From Candidatus Woesearchaeota archaeon (GTDB taxonomy: Archaea > Nanobdellota > Nanobdellia > Woesearchaeales > GW2011-AR9): a DNA stretch of 64,000 nucleotides. Shown piece by piece: positions 33,287 through 42,328 of this stretch. The notes beneath the pieces were generated by a model that did no database searches, was not told the origin of the DNA, and saw only the letters and a program-made list of their open reading frames with translations. Numbering within the stretch: the first letter of the stretch is position 1; every line of letters starts with the position of its first letter. Position numbers and translations under genes: made by a program. The stretch covers positions 212,125-276,124 of the forward strand of contig JACPIK010000002.1 of the NCBI GenBank assembly GCA_016188115.1, written 5' to 3'.

Positions 33287-33913
33287 ATGTCCATTCGTTC
33301 TAAACAGGATCTCGCTGTCTATCTTAGTAAACTCAAAAGTTTTGAAAACCCCTCCATGGAACTAGAACAATACGCCACACCATCTCAAATCGCGGCGACG
33401 TGGGTGTGGGATATGGCAATGCGTAGTGAAATTGCCGGCAAACGGATTCTTGACGCCGCGTGTGGTCCTGGAATCTTAGGTATGGGTCTGCTTCTACTCG
33501 GCGCGCGTCATATCTACTTTCTTGACAAAGATCCAAAAATCCTTGCCATCTGCAAACAAAATTACGATACTATCTCGCAAGAATATGACATTGGCACTGC
33601 TGACTTTCTCCCTGTTGATATCCGTCTCTTTGATGGTGAAGTTGATCTTGTTGTACAAAATCCCCCATTTGGCACGAAGAACGAACACATCGACAAAGTC
33701 TTCCTAGAAAAAGCATTCAGCGTTGCGCCATTAGTATATAGTATGCATAAGACCTCGACCAAGTCATTCGTCGAAGCAATCGCGCGTGATCATGCATTTA
33801 GCATTACGCAAACCACTCGCTATGATTTTCCCATCAAAGCCGCATTTGAATTTCATACTAAACCTGTTATGGACGTTGACGTAACATTATGGCGATTAGA
33901 AAAGAAAAAATAA
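33287..33913 (+). CDS. METTL5-like RNA N6-adenine methyltransferase
   Basis: 208 residues. Class I methyltransferase with ILDAACGPGILGMG (SAM loop), IYFLDKDPKIL (motif II Asp) and catalytic VVQNPPFGT (NPPF). The N-terminal LEQYATPSQIAATWVW and the C-terminal aromatic/basic part match the METTL5 family, whose eukaryotic member modifies one adenosine of 18S rRNA; archaeal versions probably act on 16S rRNA. TTTTTAAC lies about 26 bp before the ATG. Confidence 0.88.
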   Translation: MSIRSKQDLAVYLSKLKSFENPSMELEQYATPSQIAATWVWDMAMRSEIAGKRILDAACGPGILGMGLLLLGARHIYFLDKDPKILAICKQNYDTISQEYDIGTADFLPVDIRLFDGEVDLVVQNPPFGTKNEHIDKVFLEKAFSVAPLVYSMHKTSTKSFVEAIARDHAFSITQTTRYDFPIKAAFEFHTKPVMDVDVTLWRLEKKK

Positions 33914-33974
33914 GAAAACACACAAATAAAAAACCAAACAAATAGATAAAAAAAGTGTTCTTATTCAGAGATGC

Positions 33975-35432
33975 TCATTTCTTTCCGCTAAAGTAAACTT
34001 GCTCACCATTGTATGCCCGCAATCGCACGCCAGAATTTTCAACTGTCGCAGCTTCCAAGCGCCCAATAACTTGGGCGTTTAAACCCATGGCGTGAATTAC
34101 ATCCCTTGCGGTATCCTCGCTGGGTGTAGTAACTAACCCTTCAATACCCATGCATAATGATTTATACAAATCAGTGATGTTCAATGCGGACCAATCTGCA
34201 AGTTTTTTCTCTGCACTAGACAGAACTGGCAAGTTATCAACAGAGACATACAACTCCTGTGTAGCTAATGGAACAGCTAATTTACCATCCCATGCCCCTC
34301 CACTTAAATGATAAACATTAGTAGCTAAACCCTCTCTCACTAATTTCTCAAAAACCGGATACAAAATTGTAGAGGGGGTAGTAAGAAAATCACGCACATC
34401 TCTGTAACGGTCATTATTATGCCACGCGTCACCACCTTGTTTTGTCATAATGCGTCGACGCAAACTAATCCCATTTGATCGCGGTGTCGGGTTTCCCCAA
34501 ATGGCAATTAAATAATCTCCAGCACTACTTCGTAATGGATTTCGTAATCGTTCTTCATCAATCGTGCTGACTACCGCAGCATTCAGATTGAATCCTTGTG
34601 TAGCATTGTATCCTGCCAAACGCCAACCAATATCTTCAGTTTCAAGAATGCCATTAATCCCTAATTGTTTCATCTGGTGCTGTAATTGCCATTGTATTTT
34701 AGCAGGAATTGGGCTCTTCCAGTTTCGTTGTAATTCTAACAATGCCACGACTGCTTGAGCATGTGCCCCTTTCTTAATCGTATCATCAAGATTCATGGCA
34801 AGCAAATCATCAACAGCTCTTCCATGTTTTCGCACGCGTTCATATAATTCTGTTTTCGTTCCTACTCCATCACAATTGATGAATACTGGCTGTCCTTGAG
34901 GGTCGAAGACAATGTAATAATCATTAAAACTGGGTCTATTCAAAGATGGTTGAGATGAAAAAAATGGTTGCAATACTCCTTCTTTTTGAGCAAGTCGATC
35001 AGCAGGGATTATACTAATCATCACGCCACTCATATTTCCATTTCCCAGCACGCGATCTCCTAACACTGCGTATTCTCCATTAAGGATGGCAACATGATGG
35101 CGTTCACACCCTTCATTTAATCCAACAGCAGCCTGAGCAAGCATATGCATATCGCTTCGAGAAGTATCAATAATATTAGCTAATCCTACTGGTGTGGCAC
35201 CAATACGCTGTGCCTGTGCAGCTAATCGATCAACCAAAGATCGTGCATGGTCCTCAAGGTGTCGAGTTTCTCTCCCATATGTTCCGTGAACAACAACCAA
35301 ATGATCGCGAGGAACACGTACTACCGGATATCCTGCAACAAGATCAATAAAAGAATTATTCCGTAATGTGGGGAATGTTTCTTGAGCAAGGAGCCTCGAT
35401 CCTTCGTCTCCCTTTTGAATTACATCTTTCAC
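33975..35432 (-). CDS. PurM-like (AIR-synthase-related) protein with an extended N-terminus
   Basis: 485 residues, longer than AIR synthase (about 345). The central and C-terminal parts follow PurM order: CDGVGTKTELYERV (188-201), LLAMNLDDTIKKGA, ETEDIGWRLAGYN (264-276), and GDYLIAIWGNPTPRSNGISL (305-324). PurM-family enzymes bind ATP and activate an amide or related group. Residues 100-155 (GLNEGCERHHVAILNGEYAV then SGVMISIIPADRL) look like a second copy of the GGETAE region placed ahead of DGVGTK, which normal PurM lacks. No purine genes are nearby. GTG start at 35432; no other start is available before an upstream stop. Exact reaction unknown. Confidence 0.75.
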   Translation of the reverse strand: MKDVIQKGDEGSRLLAQETFPTLRNNSFIDLVAGYPVVRVPRDHLVVVHGTYGRETRHLEDHARSLVDRLAAQAQRIGATPVGLANIIDTSRSDMHMLAQAAVGLNEGCERHHVAILNGEYAVLGDRVLGNGNMSGVMISIIPADRLAQKEGVLQPFFSSQPSLNRPSFNDYYIVFDPQGQPVFINCDGVGTKTELYERVRKHGRAVDDLLAMNLDDTIKKGAHAQAVVALLELQRNWKSPIPAKIQWQLQHQMKQLGINGILETEDIGWRLAGYNATQGFNLNAAVVSTIDEERLRNPLRSSAGDYLIAIWGNPTPRSNGISLRRRIMTKQGGDAWHNNDRYRDVRDFLTTPSTILYPVFEKLVREGLATNVYHLSGGAWDGKLAVPLATQELYVSVDNLPVLSSAEKKLADWSALNITDLYKSLCMGIEGLVTTPSEDTARDVIHAMGLNAQVIGRLEAATVENSGVRLRAYNGEQVYFSGKK

Positions 35433-35546
35433 ATAATCCCAATTAGTTGCATTCGCGATTGCACATCACCTATTTTAATTCCTAATTCTATCTTTTAATA
35501 CTTTAGCCACCCCAAACTCGTAGTCAAAAGATAGAGTTTTGAAAAA

Positions 35547-35732
35547 TTGTGTAGCATCACAAGGGTGAGGCATGATTAGAGTACATTGAAAAAGGTCGGG
35601 GGGATGCAAGAAATACGAGGAACATCATATTTCTGCACAGAAATGAAGTCGTTGCTTCATTTCTTGTGGCCCCATACGGGGTCGACCGGTATATTATATT
35701 AACAAACGACATGTCCGAAAGATGCTACACAA
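35547..35732. repeat. Structured intergenic element C (candidate ncRNA)
   Basis: 186 bases closed by a perfect 12-bp stem TTGTGTAGCATC (35547-35558) with GATGCTACACAA (35721-35732). Inside: GGTCG (35594-35598) with CGACC (35683-35687), TGCAAGAAATA/TATTTCTGCA with one bulged A, AGAAATGAAG/CTTCATTTCT around a TCGTTG loop, and CCCC/GGGG (35670-35673 with 35678-35681). The two central hairpins and their linkers align with element A, with a C-G to G-C swap in the stem. It lies between divergent genes, 20 bp before the TATA-like box of the next gene. Bases 35433-35546 show nothing recognisable. Confidence 0.6.
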
Positions 35733-35751
35733 ATTGTAGTTTTCGTAACCA

Positions 35752-35759
35752 TTATATAT
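35752..35759 (+). promoter_or_regulatory. TATA-like box for the 123-aa gene
   Basis: TTATATAT lies about 35 bp before the ATG at 35791, leaving room for a short leader with GAGGG (35782-35786) as ribosome-binding site. Confidence 0.5.
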
Positions 35760-35790
35760 CACTACTCTCTTTCCAAACATCGAGGGTTAG

Positions 35791-36162
35791 ATGATTATTA
35801 CAATCGACACAAAAGCTGATTCCGTCAATGACATTCGTAAAGCTATTGCCTTCTTGCAATTACACATTGAAGATGCACCGGATTTTGGTTACAAATCCTC
35901 TCAATCCTCGCATTCTTCCTCTATCACCCCTGTCTCTTCTACACCAGTAGACACAACCTCTATGATGAACATGTTTGATGACAACTCAGAATCTTCTTCT
36001 TCTTCTTCTTCTTCTTCCTATGCCTCGGCTTCCACAACAGCTGCAAATCAACGCATCTCCGATGGATCAGCACCCGACTTCTCTTCATTTCTCAATTTAA
36101 CTAAAAAAGAGAAATCTGGTAGTTTGGTTCCACCTGCTCGGGCCCAAATAGAATTCTACTAA
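35791..36162 (+). CDS. Small Ser-rich protein with a conserved N-terminal motif
   Basis: 123 residues. The first 30 (ITIDTKADSVNDIRKAIAFL) form a strand-helix unit; the remainder is Ser/Thr-rich and probably disordered, with a run of ten Ser near residue 70. The N-terminal unit is of a type I have seen in several DPANN genomes, often at the start of short proteins, but it has no known function. Shine-Dalgarno GAGGG precedes the ATG. Confidence 0.65.
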   Translation: MIITIDTKADSVNDIRKAIAFLQLHIEDAPDFGYKSSQSSHSSSITPVSSTPVDTTSMMNMFDDNSESSSSSSSSSYASASTTAANQRISDGSAPDFSSFLNLTKKEKSGSLVPPARAQIEFY

Positions 36163-36228
36163 TTTTTCTTCTACAAATCACTTTTTGGGAAAATAATTGA
36201 AAAATAAGAAATAGTAAAACTAGAAAAC

Positions 36229-36348
36229 TTAATACTCGTCATCCTCTTCGACATCATCATCGTCATCAAAATCGTCGTCATCATCATCAGGATGTTTTGC
36301 TGCAGTAAGTTCCCATTCACTAGGATATTTGCAAAGTAGTTGTTCCAT
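36229..36348 (-). CDS. 39-residue protein with an Asp/Glu tail
   Basis: Too short for routine ORF calling. The frame from ATG at 36348 encodes MEQLLCKYPSEWELTAAKHP followed by 19 residues that are almost all Asp or Glu, ending EY. A strong Shine-Dalgarno (GGGAGGG, about 36356-36362, minus strand) is 7 bases upstream. The acidic tail resembles those of small DNA-mimic or histone-binding proteins, but this is only resemblance. A single Trp and Cys lie in the ordered half. Confidence 0.6.
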   Translation of the reverse strand: MEQLLCKYPSEWELTAAKHPDDDDDDFDDDDDVEEDDEY

Positions 36349-36445
36349 GTGTGTTCCCTCCCAAACTTCAAAGACCTGGCTTCAGGTTACTCCCAATTGA
36401 GACTTTTCAAATATAAATCTTTCCTTTAAAATCTATGTGGCTAAC

Positions 36446-37690
36446 CTACAGTAAGAATATTATTGCAAGTCCACCTACTATCAGAACTGAGAACAAACTT
36501 ATCACTAATTTTCCAAATTTTGGGCTTCCCATACTATATGCTATTGCCCCTTTCGTACCCATATTTGTAATCACTGCAAGAAGAATTCCATTCCTTGCTG
36601 TAGTAAAGTCCAATGTCTTGCCTGCTAAATGTGATAGCGACAACGCCGCTGCATCTACATCCGCAAACCCCGACAAAGCACTCACAAAGTAAACACCAGT
36701 ATGTGATAAATAAATTCCTGCCAATTTAATTATTGTTAAAGCAAAGCTTAGTAGTAAAGCGAAACGTAATGCTGGCCATAAAGAGAAAGGAGTTCCCAGT
36801 TCAATATCTTGTTTAACAGGTTTGGCTTTGTGCCAAAGGAAATAACATAATATTAACGTAATAACCGCTAAAATCCCTACTGGAAGTAACATCTTAATCA
36901 GTAGCTCACGGTTAACTGCAGCAACTTCAATTAAAACTCTTCCTAACATAATGCCATTAGCTAAGAGAATTCCTAAAGAAAGGGGACGATAAAGTGATAC
37001 TTGTTTTTTACTTCGTGTTGCAAAACTTGTTGTTACAGCAACACTACTTACTATTCCACCCAGAAAACCTGCAAGGGGGATTCCTTTTTCACCATATAAC
37101 TTCATCAAAATATATCCCACAAAACTTATTCCTGAAATTAAAATAACCATCAACCAAATAATATATGGATTAAACAATTCATGCGGTCCATATCCTTGGT
37201 TTGGAAGAAACGGTAAAATCACAAATGCAATTATCGCAAATTTAAGTGTGTCTGTCATTTCTTGTTTACTCATATGTTTCGCAAGATTATGTAAAATAGA
37301 ACGAGCATACAAAATGGTTGTAATTGCTATCGTTACCAGTGTTGCAAGACGCAACTCCCCATATACACACAATGCTCCTACAAAGAATACCACAAATGCC
37401 GCAATTTCTGACGTAGCACCAATGTATTTTCGTTCATGTTCTGCAATCGCAAAATATCCCGCAATCACAAAAGCACCCAAAAGAATACTTGCTACCACAA
37501 AAATCCAAATATTAACTGATTGTCCAATATACGCTGACAACGATCCAAATATTGCAATAAGCGCATATGTCCTGATCCCTGCATGCTTATGTCCTCTTCC
37601 TTTATATCGGGCATATTCTCGTTCAAGACCAACGAGAAGACCTAAAGCTAAAGCAATAGCAAAACGTAATAAAAGAGCTGTCTCAACCAT
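36446..37690 (-). CDS. MgtC/DUF4010-family integral membrane protein
   Basis: 414 residues with about 12 hydrophobic helices. The N-terminal part matches MgtC: LGLLVGLEREYARYKGRGHK and AGIRTYALIAIFGSLSAYIG. The C-terminal half matches DUF4010 (PLAGFLGGIVSSVAVTTSFA, then GNGI-like LANGIMLGRVLIEV). The combined architecture is known in bacteria and archaea and is suspected to be a transporter or Mg2+-related regulator; function is not proven. TTAGATGG start with AGGTG upstream. Adjacent genes are unrelated. Confidence 0.88.
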   Translation of the reverse strand: MVETALLLRFAIALALGLLVGLEREYARYKGRGHKHAGIRTYALIAIFGSLSAYIGQSVNIWIFVVASILLGAFVIAGYFAIAEHERKYIGATSEIAAFVVFFVGALCVYGELRLATLVTIAITTILYARSILHNLAKHMSKQEMTDTLKFAIIAFVILPFLPNQGYGPHELFNPYIIWLMVILISGISFVGYILMKLYGEKGIPLAGFLGGIVSSVAVTTSFATRSKKQVSLYRPLSLGILLANGIMLGRVLIEVAAVNRELLIKMLLPVGILAVITLILCYFLWHKAKPVKQDIELGTPFSLWPALRFALLLSFALTIIKLAGIYLSHTGVYFVSALSGFADVDAAALSLSHLAGKTLDFTTARNGILLAVITNMGTKGAIAYSMGSPKFGKLVISLFSVLIVGGLAIIFLL

Positions 37691-37819
37691 CTAACACCTG
37701 CATATCAGAAAGTATATTTTGCTTATTAATGTTTAGGTTTGCAGTGTATGACCTCTACTCTTTGGGCTAAGTTTAGCATATTGGTACTCATGCTTTTACT
37801 TTTACTCTTAATTATGCTC

Positions 37820-38392
37820 TTATTTTAGCTGTAAAAGAAGAACGCCATATTGAGAAATAACAGGGTCATTGCGAAGATTTTCACCAAAACCTTGTGGAAC
37901 AAATGCATACACTTGTCCCATAGCATTGATGGCAGAATGCAGATCACTAGCCCATAATTGCGGGCTTGTTCTATCACCAAAGGCCGTAAACGCATTGATA
38001 CCTTTAGTCGGATCTGAATTAAGCGCAAATTTATGATCAGCTCTTCCCACTATATTCTCAAGAACACAATTTATATCTCTTTCTTCTACTCCTCCCTCTA
38101 CTACAACAATTGCCGGTGGAGTAGTCAAATTAGGGAGATTATTACTACTATTATTACTATTGCTATTCACAATATAACCGCATCTCTCAGCTTGATTTAC
38201 AATAGTACTATACTCCTTTCGCTGTGAGTCAGGTGCACTTGCAAAAGAATTATTCCATTGCGAACGAAGAGAGTGTTGTGTATCTTCCGATAACGATCGC
38301 CATGTAACTGCTGCTGTAACAAAACCAACTGCTGTTACACATCCAACAGTATAAGCAAGAGTTACTATTCGTTCGACGGTAGATTTGAACAT
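37820..38392 (-). CDS. Membrane-anchored hypothetical protein
   Basis: 190 residues. One N-terminal membrane helix (about 10-32: LAYTVGCVTAVGFVTAAV), then an extracytoplasmic or cytoplasmic part with an Asn/Ser run (about 76-86) and a C-terminal domain (AIVVVEGGVEERDINCVLEN, later QVYAFVPQGFG). Not recognised. A TTTTTAAAGATT box lies about 26 bp before the ATG, so it is probably expressed alone. Confidence 0.6.
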   Translation of the reverse strand: MFKSTVERIVTLAYTVGCVTAVGFVTAAVTWRSLSEDTQHSLRSQWNNSFASAPDSQRKEYSTIVNQAERCGYIVNSNSNNSSNNLPNLTTPPAIVVVEGGVEERDINCVLENIVGRADHKFALNSDPTKGINAFTAFGDRTSPQLWASDLHSAINAMGQVYAFVPQGFGENLRNDPVISQYGVLLLQLK

Positions 38393-38490
38393 ATCTCGCT
38401 TTTTGAATCAAATCTTTAAAAATGTTACGAATTAATTACTAGAAAGGGGTGAAAGTAAAAAGAGTCACCTCCTCAAAACCTTCCAAAAAT

Positions 38491-41064
38491 CTACTTAGAA
38501 AAAAAATCACCCAATCCCTTTTGTTCATTCATTTTCTGTCCTTTTAACTTATGGATCATCTCATCTTCTTTGAGCAGTGCTTCCTGCAACTCTCGCGCTC
38601 GTTGCAAAACTTCAGCAGGCAATCCTGCCAATTTTGCCACATGAATTCCGTAACTCTGATCTGTTCCTCCTTCAACCAATTTGTGGAGAAAAATGATATC
38701 GCCTTGCTTCTCTCTAACAGCAATATTAAAATTCTTGATTCGAGGCAAATTCTCTGCCATTTTGTTTAAAACATGATAATGTGTCGCAAATAATGTCTTC
38801 GCGCGTATCTTATGGTACAAATGTTCTGCCACACTCCACGCTAACGATACTCCATCAAATGTGGAAGTTCCTCTCCCTATTTCATCAAGCACCACCAAAC
38901 TGTGTGCCGTTGCATTATTCAAAATCGCTGCTGTTTCATTCATCTCGACCATGAACGTGGATTGACCTGAACTCACATCATCATACGCACCGACACGAGT
39001 AAATACGCGATCGACAATACTCATAGACACTTCTTGTGCAGGTACAAAGCAACCCATCTGCGCCATCAATACAATCAGTGCCGTCTGACGCATCACGGTG
39101 GACTTTCCTGCCATGTTTGGACCGGTGATAATCATCATTTCTCCTGTGTTAAGAATGATATCATTGGAGATAAACTGCCGCTGTGTTGTTTCAACAACGG
39201 GGTGTCGTCCTGCTTTAATATGAAGAATATCCTCATCCAAAACAAAATGTGGTCGGCAGTAATGCTGTTCTACACTTACTTTAGCCAGAGTCATAATGAC
39301 ATCCAATACTGCCAATTTTTGCGCAATATCTTGCAGGGGTACAGTCACCGCAACGAGTTCTCGAAGAATATTTTGATATAACTCTAATTCTAGTGCAACA
39401 CTTTTTTCCTCAGCAGTAAGAATTTTCTCTTCTTCTGCTTTAAGTTCGGGCGTGATATAGCGTTCTCCTGCTGCCGTGGTTTGCTTGCGTATATATGTCG
39501 CAGGCACGGCACTCACATTCTTCTTAGTAATCTCAATGTAATATCCAAATACTCTGGTGTATCCAATTTTAAGTGAATTTATGCCTGTTTTTTTCTTCTC
39601 CTCTTCCTCTAATTTCTGAAGATATTCTTTACTGTGGCTTGCAATAGAGAGTAAAGCCTCAAGTTCAGGGTTAAACGTAGGTTTGATTACGCCACCTTCT
39701 CGAACCAGCATTGGCGCATCATCCCGAATAGACCGTTCTAAAAGAGTAGCAATCATCGGCAGTGTATCAAAAGATGCAATCTCTTGTAATAGCGGTGCGC
39801 TGTACTTTTTGAGATGTGCTTGAAGCAGGGGAAGTTGCACAAGACCCTGTTTAAGACCAAGTAAATCTCGAGGAGTTGCCGTGCCATAATGCACTCGACT
39901 TACGATTCGTTCAATATCCACTACTCTTTCGAGAATTTCTCGAACTTTTTCTCGAGAAATCACATCTTTTGCAGTCTGCTCAACTGCATCAAGCCGTTGT
40001 TCAATCGCAGCGATATTAAGCAACGGTGCTTTAAGCCACGTGCGTAATAATCGTGCTCCCATCACTGTGACCGTCTTGTCAAGAACTCCTAAAAGAGTTC
40101 CTCGAGAACTTCCATCACGCAAGTTGCGCACTAATTCTAAATTACGAAACGTGCTTGCATCCACTACCATCGTAGAAAAGTTATTTCTGGTAACAATTGT
40201 TTTGATGTGAGCAAGATTATTTTTTTGGGTATCATGCAAATAAGATATCAATGCGCCGCATACACTCACCGTTTTTTTTTGTTCTTCTAAACCAAAATTC
40301 TCGAGATTTTGCAGTTGAAAGTGATCTAGAAGAACCCCACGTGCTTTGTCAACTTTGAAATAATAATCCTCTCGTGTCGTACAATAACATCCTGCTTGCG
40401 CCAACGCATCACATAACTCTTTGTTTACACCCAGACTTTGGGGAATAATGCACTCTTTTGGATTAAGACGTGTAATCTCGCTTATGAGCAATGGTAAATC
40501 TGAATATGATGAAGTAAAGAAATTCCCTGTTGAAATATCACAAAACGCTGCAATATACTCTTCTTGATGTGACGTTACTGCCATCACATAATTATTTTCT
40601 TTTTCATCAAGCAAGTTTGGCTCAATGATCGTTCCAGGTGTAACAATACGCAGTAAACCCCGTTTGACAAGACCCTTTGCCTGCTTGGGATCCTCAAGCT
40701 GTTCAATAATCGCTACTTTGTATCCTTTCTTTACCAGCCGTCCTAAATATGTCTCCAGAGCATGAAACGGAATTCCTGCCAATGGTGCGCGTTTTTCATT
40801 CTGCCCGCGAGCCGTAAGTGTTATTTCTAACTCTCGAGACGCCGTAATCGCATCTTCGTAAAACATCTCATAGAAATCCCCCATACGCAGCATAATCAAA
40901 CAGTCCGGATATGATCGCTTCGCATCTTGATACTGCCGCATACCTGGCGTGAGCTGTGATGTGGGCAAATCGAGAACAGAAACACTACGAGAACCATTGG
41001 CTCTCTCTTTAACACCCTCGCCCGTTCCCTCACTACTACTTTCGCCCAAACCCTCTTTTGACAT
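38491..41064 (-). CDS. mutS: DNA mismatch repair protein MutS (bacterial MutS1 type)
   Basis: 857 residues, full length. Mismatch-binding domain near the N-terminus keeps MLRMGDFYEMFYEDA with the F-Y-E wedge. Core, clamp and ATPase follow: GPNMAGKSTVMRQTAL (Walker A), TRVGAYDDVSSGQSTFMVEM, LVVLDEIGRGTSTFDG (Walker B and signature), and LFATHYHVL. The C-terminal helix-turn-helix dimer region ends GLGDFFSK. The first about 35 residues are an extra Ser/Gly-rich, probably disordered, leader. MutS1 is uncommon in archaea and suggests acquisition from bacteria. MutL is not in the window. Confidence 0.97.
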   Translation of the reverse strand: MSKEGLGESSSEGTGEGVKERANGSRSVSVLDLPTSQLTPGMRQYQDAKRSYPDCLIMLRMGDFYEMFYEDAITASRELEITLTARGQNEKRAPLAGIPFHALETYLGRLVKKGYKVAIIEQLEDPKQAKGLVKRGLLRIVTPGTIIEPNLLDEKENNYVMAVTSHQEEYIAAFCDISTGNFFTSSYSDLPLLISEITRLNPKECIIPQSLGVNKELCDALAQAGCYCTTREDYYFKVDKARGVLLDHFQLQNLENFGLEEQKKTVSVCGALISYLHDTQKNNLAHIKTIVTRNNFSTMVVDASTFRNLELVRNLRDGSSRGTLLGVLDKTVTVMGARLLRTWLKAPLLNIAAIEQRLDAVEQTAKDVISREKVREILERVVDIERIVSRVHYGTATPRDLLGLKQGLVQLPLLQAHLKKYSAPLLQEIASFDTLPMIATLLERSIRDDAPMLVREGGVIKPTFNPELEALLSIASHSKEYLQKLEEEEKKKTGINSLKIGYTRVFGYYIEITKKNVSAVPATYIRKQTTAAGERYITPELKAEEEKILTAEEKSVALELELYQNILRELVAVTVPLQDIAQKLAVLDVIMTLAKVSVEQHYCRPHFVLDEDILHIKAGRHPVVETTQRQFISNDIILNTGEMMIITGPNMAGKSTVMRQTALIVLMAQMGCFVPAQEVSMSIVDRVFTRVGAYDDVSSGQSTFMVEMNETAAILNNATAHSLVVLDEIGRGTSTFDGVSLAWSVAEHLYHKIRAKTLFATHYHVLNKMAENLPRIKNFNIAVREKQGDIIFLHKLVEGGTDQSYGIHVAKLAGLPAEVLQRARELQEALLKEDEMIHKLKGQKMNEQKGLGDFFSK

Positions 41065-41253
41065 GGAGGAATAGGAGTCAACCCGTTTTTTAAGAATTGT
41101 GGTAGAAGAGGGGCATAATAGATCTCCTCTATTTATGTCAAGAGAATTAAGAATGTGTCAGATGGTTGTCAAATTACTTCTTTATGTCGTTTGCTTTATA
41201 TGCTACATTGTGTCTATTCTCAATGGTAATTAAATCACCTAAGAGTAGTAAAA

Positions 41254-42294
41254 ATGGTAAATTTTATATATGTTGGTCCGTTTAGGGAGTTAATGAAAGA
41301 TCTTCCCTCAGATTCTTCCTATCCTTCCCCTTCTATAGTAGATTCTCCGGCATATAATCTTCAGTTAGTAGATGCGAATAGGATATATCATCATCAGGTA
41401 GGGGAGACACTATGCTCACTTCTAAATGGTTCATTTCCAGAGATCACTATTGTCACTACGGGTAGCGATGGAAGGTACGAAAAAGGTCTTTATGAAACTT
41501 CAAGAGTTGAGTTAGTTGTATTAACTGATGAAGTAGGAAACTCAGAAGAATTTTTTAGAGTTCTAACACCATTTTTTAGTAAGCACCCTGAAAGAATTTA
41601 TCCTGATTTAGAAATTAAAAGTTTAGCTGGAGGTCCTCTTAGTTATTACCAAGATTCTAGTGATAGAATTTTTCCTACTCGTATTAATGATGCGGTAACA
41701 TTATTTGGTGATTCCAAAAGAACAGAGCTTGCCAAATGTTCTTTGTATAGGGAAGTTGTGTCTCAGGGATTAGGTACAAAGATATATGAAACATTTTCTG
41801 GAAAAAGAGCAGGCTTTCAAAGAGTAGTTGATGAACAGGGTTCACAAAAATTTAAAGGAGAAAAAATCTCGAATTATTATGTTGATGGAGAAAGTGTAGT
41901 CTCTTGTCTAAGTAGAGATAAAAATTTGCTTTCGTTCAAAAATGGACCTTTACGATTTGTACAATACAAAATAATGCAAGAGGCTATGAAGTTCTGTCGA
42001 TCACTTACGCCTGATGAAAGAGATCAAATTATACCTCTTCTGGCTCAAGCACCAACTAACATGCGATCTCGTCTAAAATATTATAATCAACAAGGCATCT
42101 CTGCTCTTAGTACGCAAGAAACTCAAGATCTCTGTGCTAGCTATGACTATTTTGTGTGGGCATATAACCTTGCTCAGCAAGCACTTGAAGAGGCAGGTCA
42201 GGAGTGTTTGGCATTCCGTAAAAAAGATGTTATTCCTAGAATAGAAGACATTCAAAGAACTTTGAAAAATAGGACTCTTCTTAAAAAATGTTAG
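41254..42294 (+). CDS. Nucleotidyltransferase-like hypothetical protein
   Basis: 346 residues. The segment EITIVTTGSDGRYEKGLYET followed by RVELVVLTDE resembles the G-S-x-x-R-x-E start of DUF294/GlnD-like nucleotidyltransferases, but the paired metal-binding Asp are not obvious (V-E-L instead of D-x-D), so activity is uncertain. The C-terminal half is helical. GTAATTAAATC lies about 22 bp before the ATG. No informative neighbour. Confidence 0.5.
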   Translation: MVNFIYVGPFRELMKDLPSDSSYPSPSIVDSPAYNLQLVDANRIYHHQVGETLCSLLNGSFPEITIVTTGSDGRYEKGLYETSRVELVVLTDEVGNSEEFFRVLTPFFSKHPERIYPDLEIKSLAGGPLSYYQDSSDRIFPTRINDAVTLFGDSKRTELAKCSLYREVVSQGLGTKIYETFSGKRAGFQRVVDEQGSQKFKGEKISNYYVDGESVVSCLSRDKNLLSFKNGPLRFVQYKIMQEAMKFCRSLTPDERDQIIPLLAQAPTNMRSRLKYYNQQGISALSTQETQDLCASYDYFVWAYNLAQQALEEAGQECLAFRKKDVIPRIEDIQRTLKNRTLLKKC

Positions 42295-42299
42295 ATGGT

Positions 42300-42307
42300 T
42301 TTATAAT
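42300..42307 (+). promoter_or_regulatory. TATA-like box for the radical SAM gene
   Basis: TTTATAAT is centred about 26 bp before the ATG at 42329, beginning six bases after the stop of the preceding gene. Confidence 0.55.
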
Positions 42308-42328
42308 CTAAATATTCACAACAACCCC

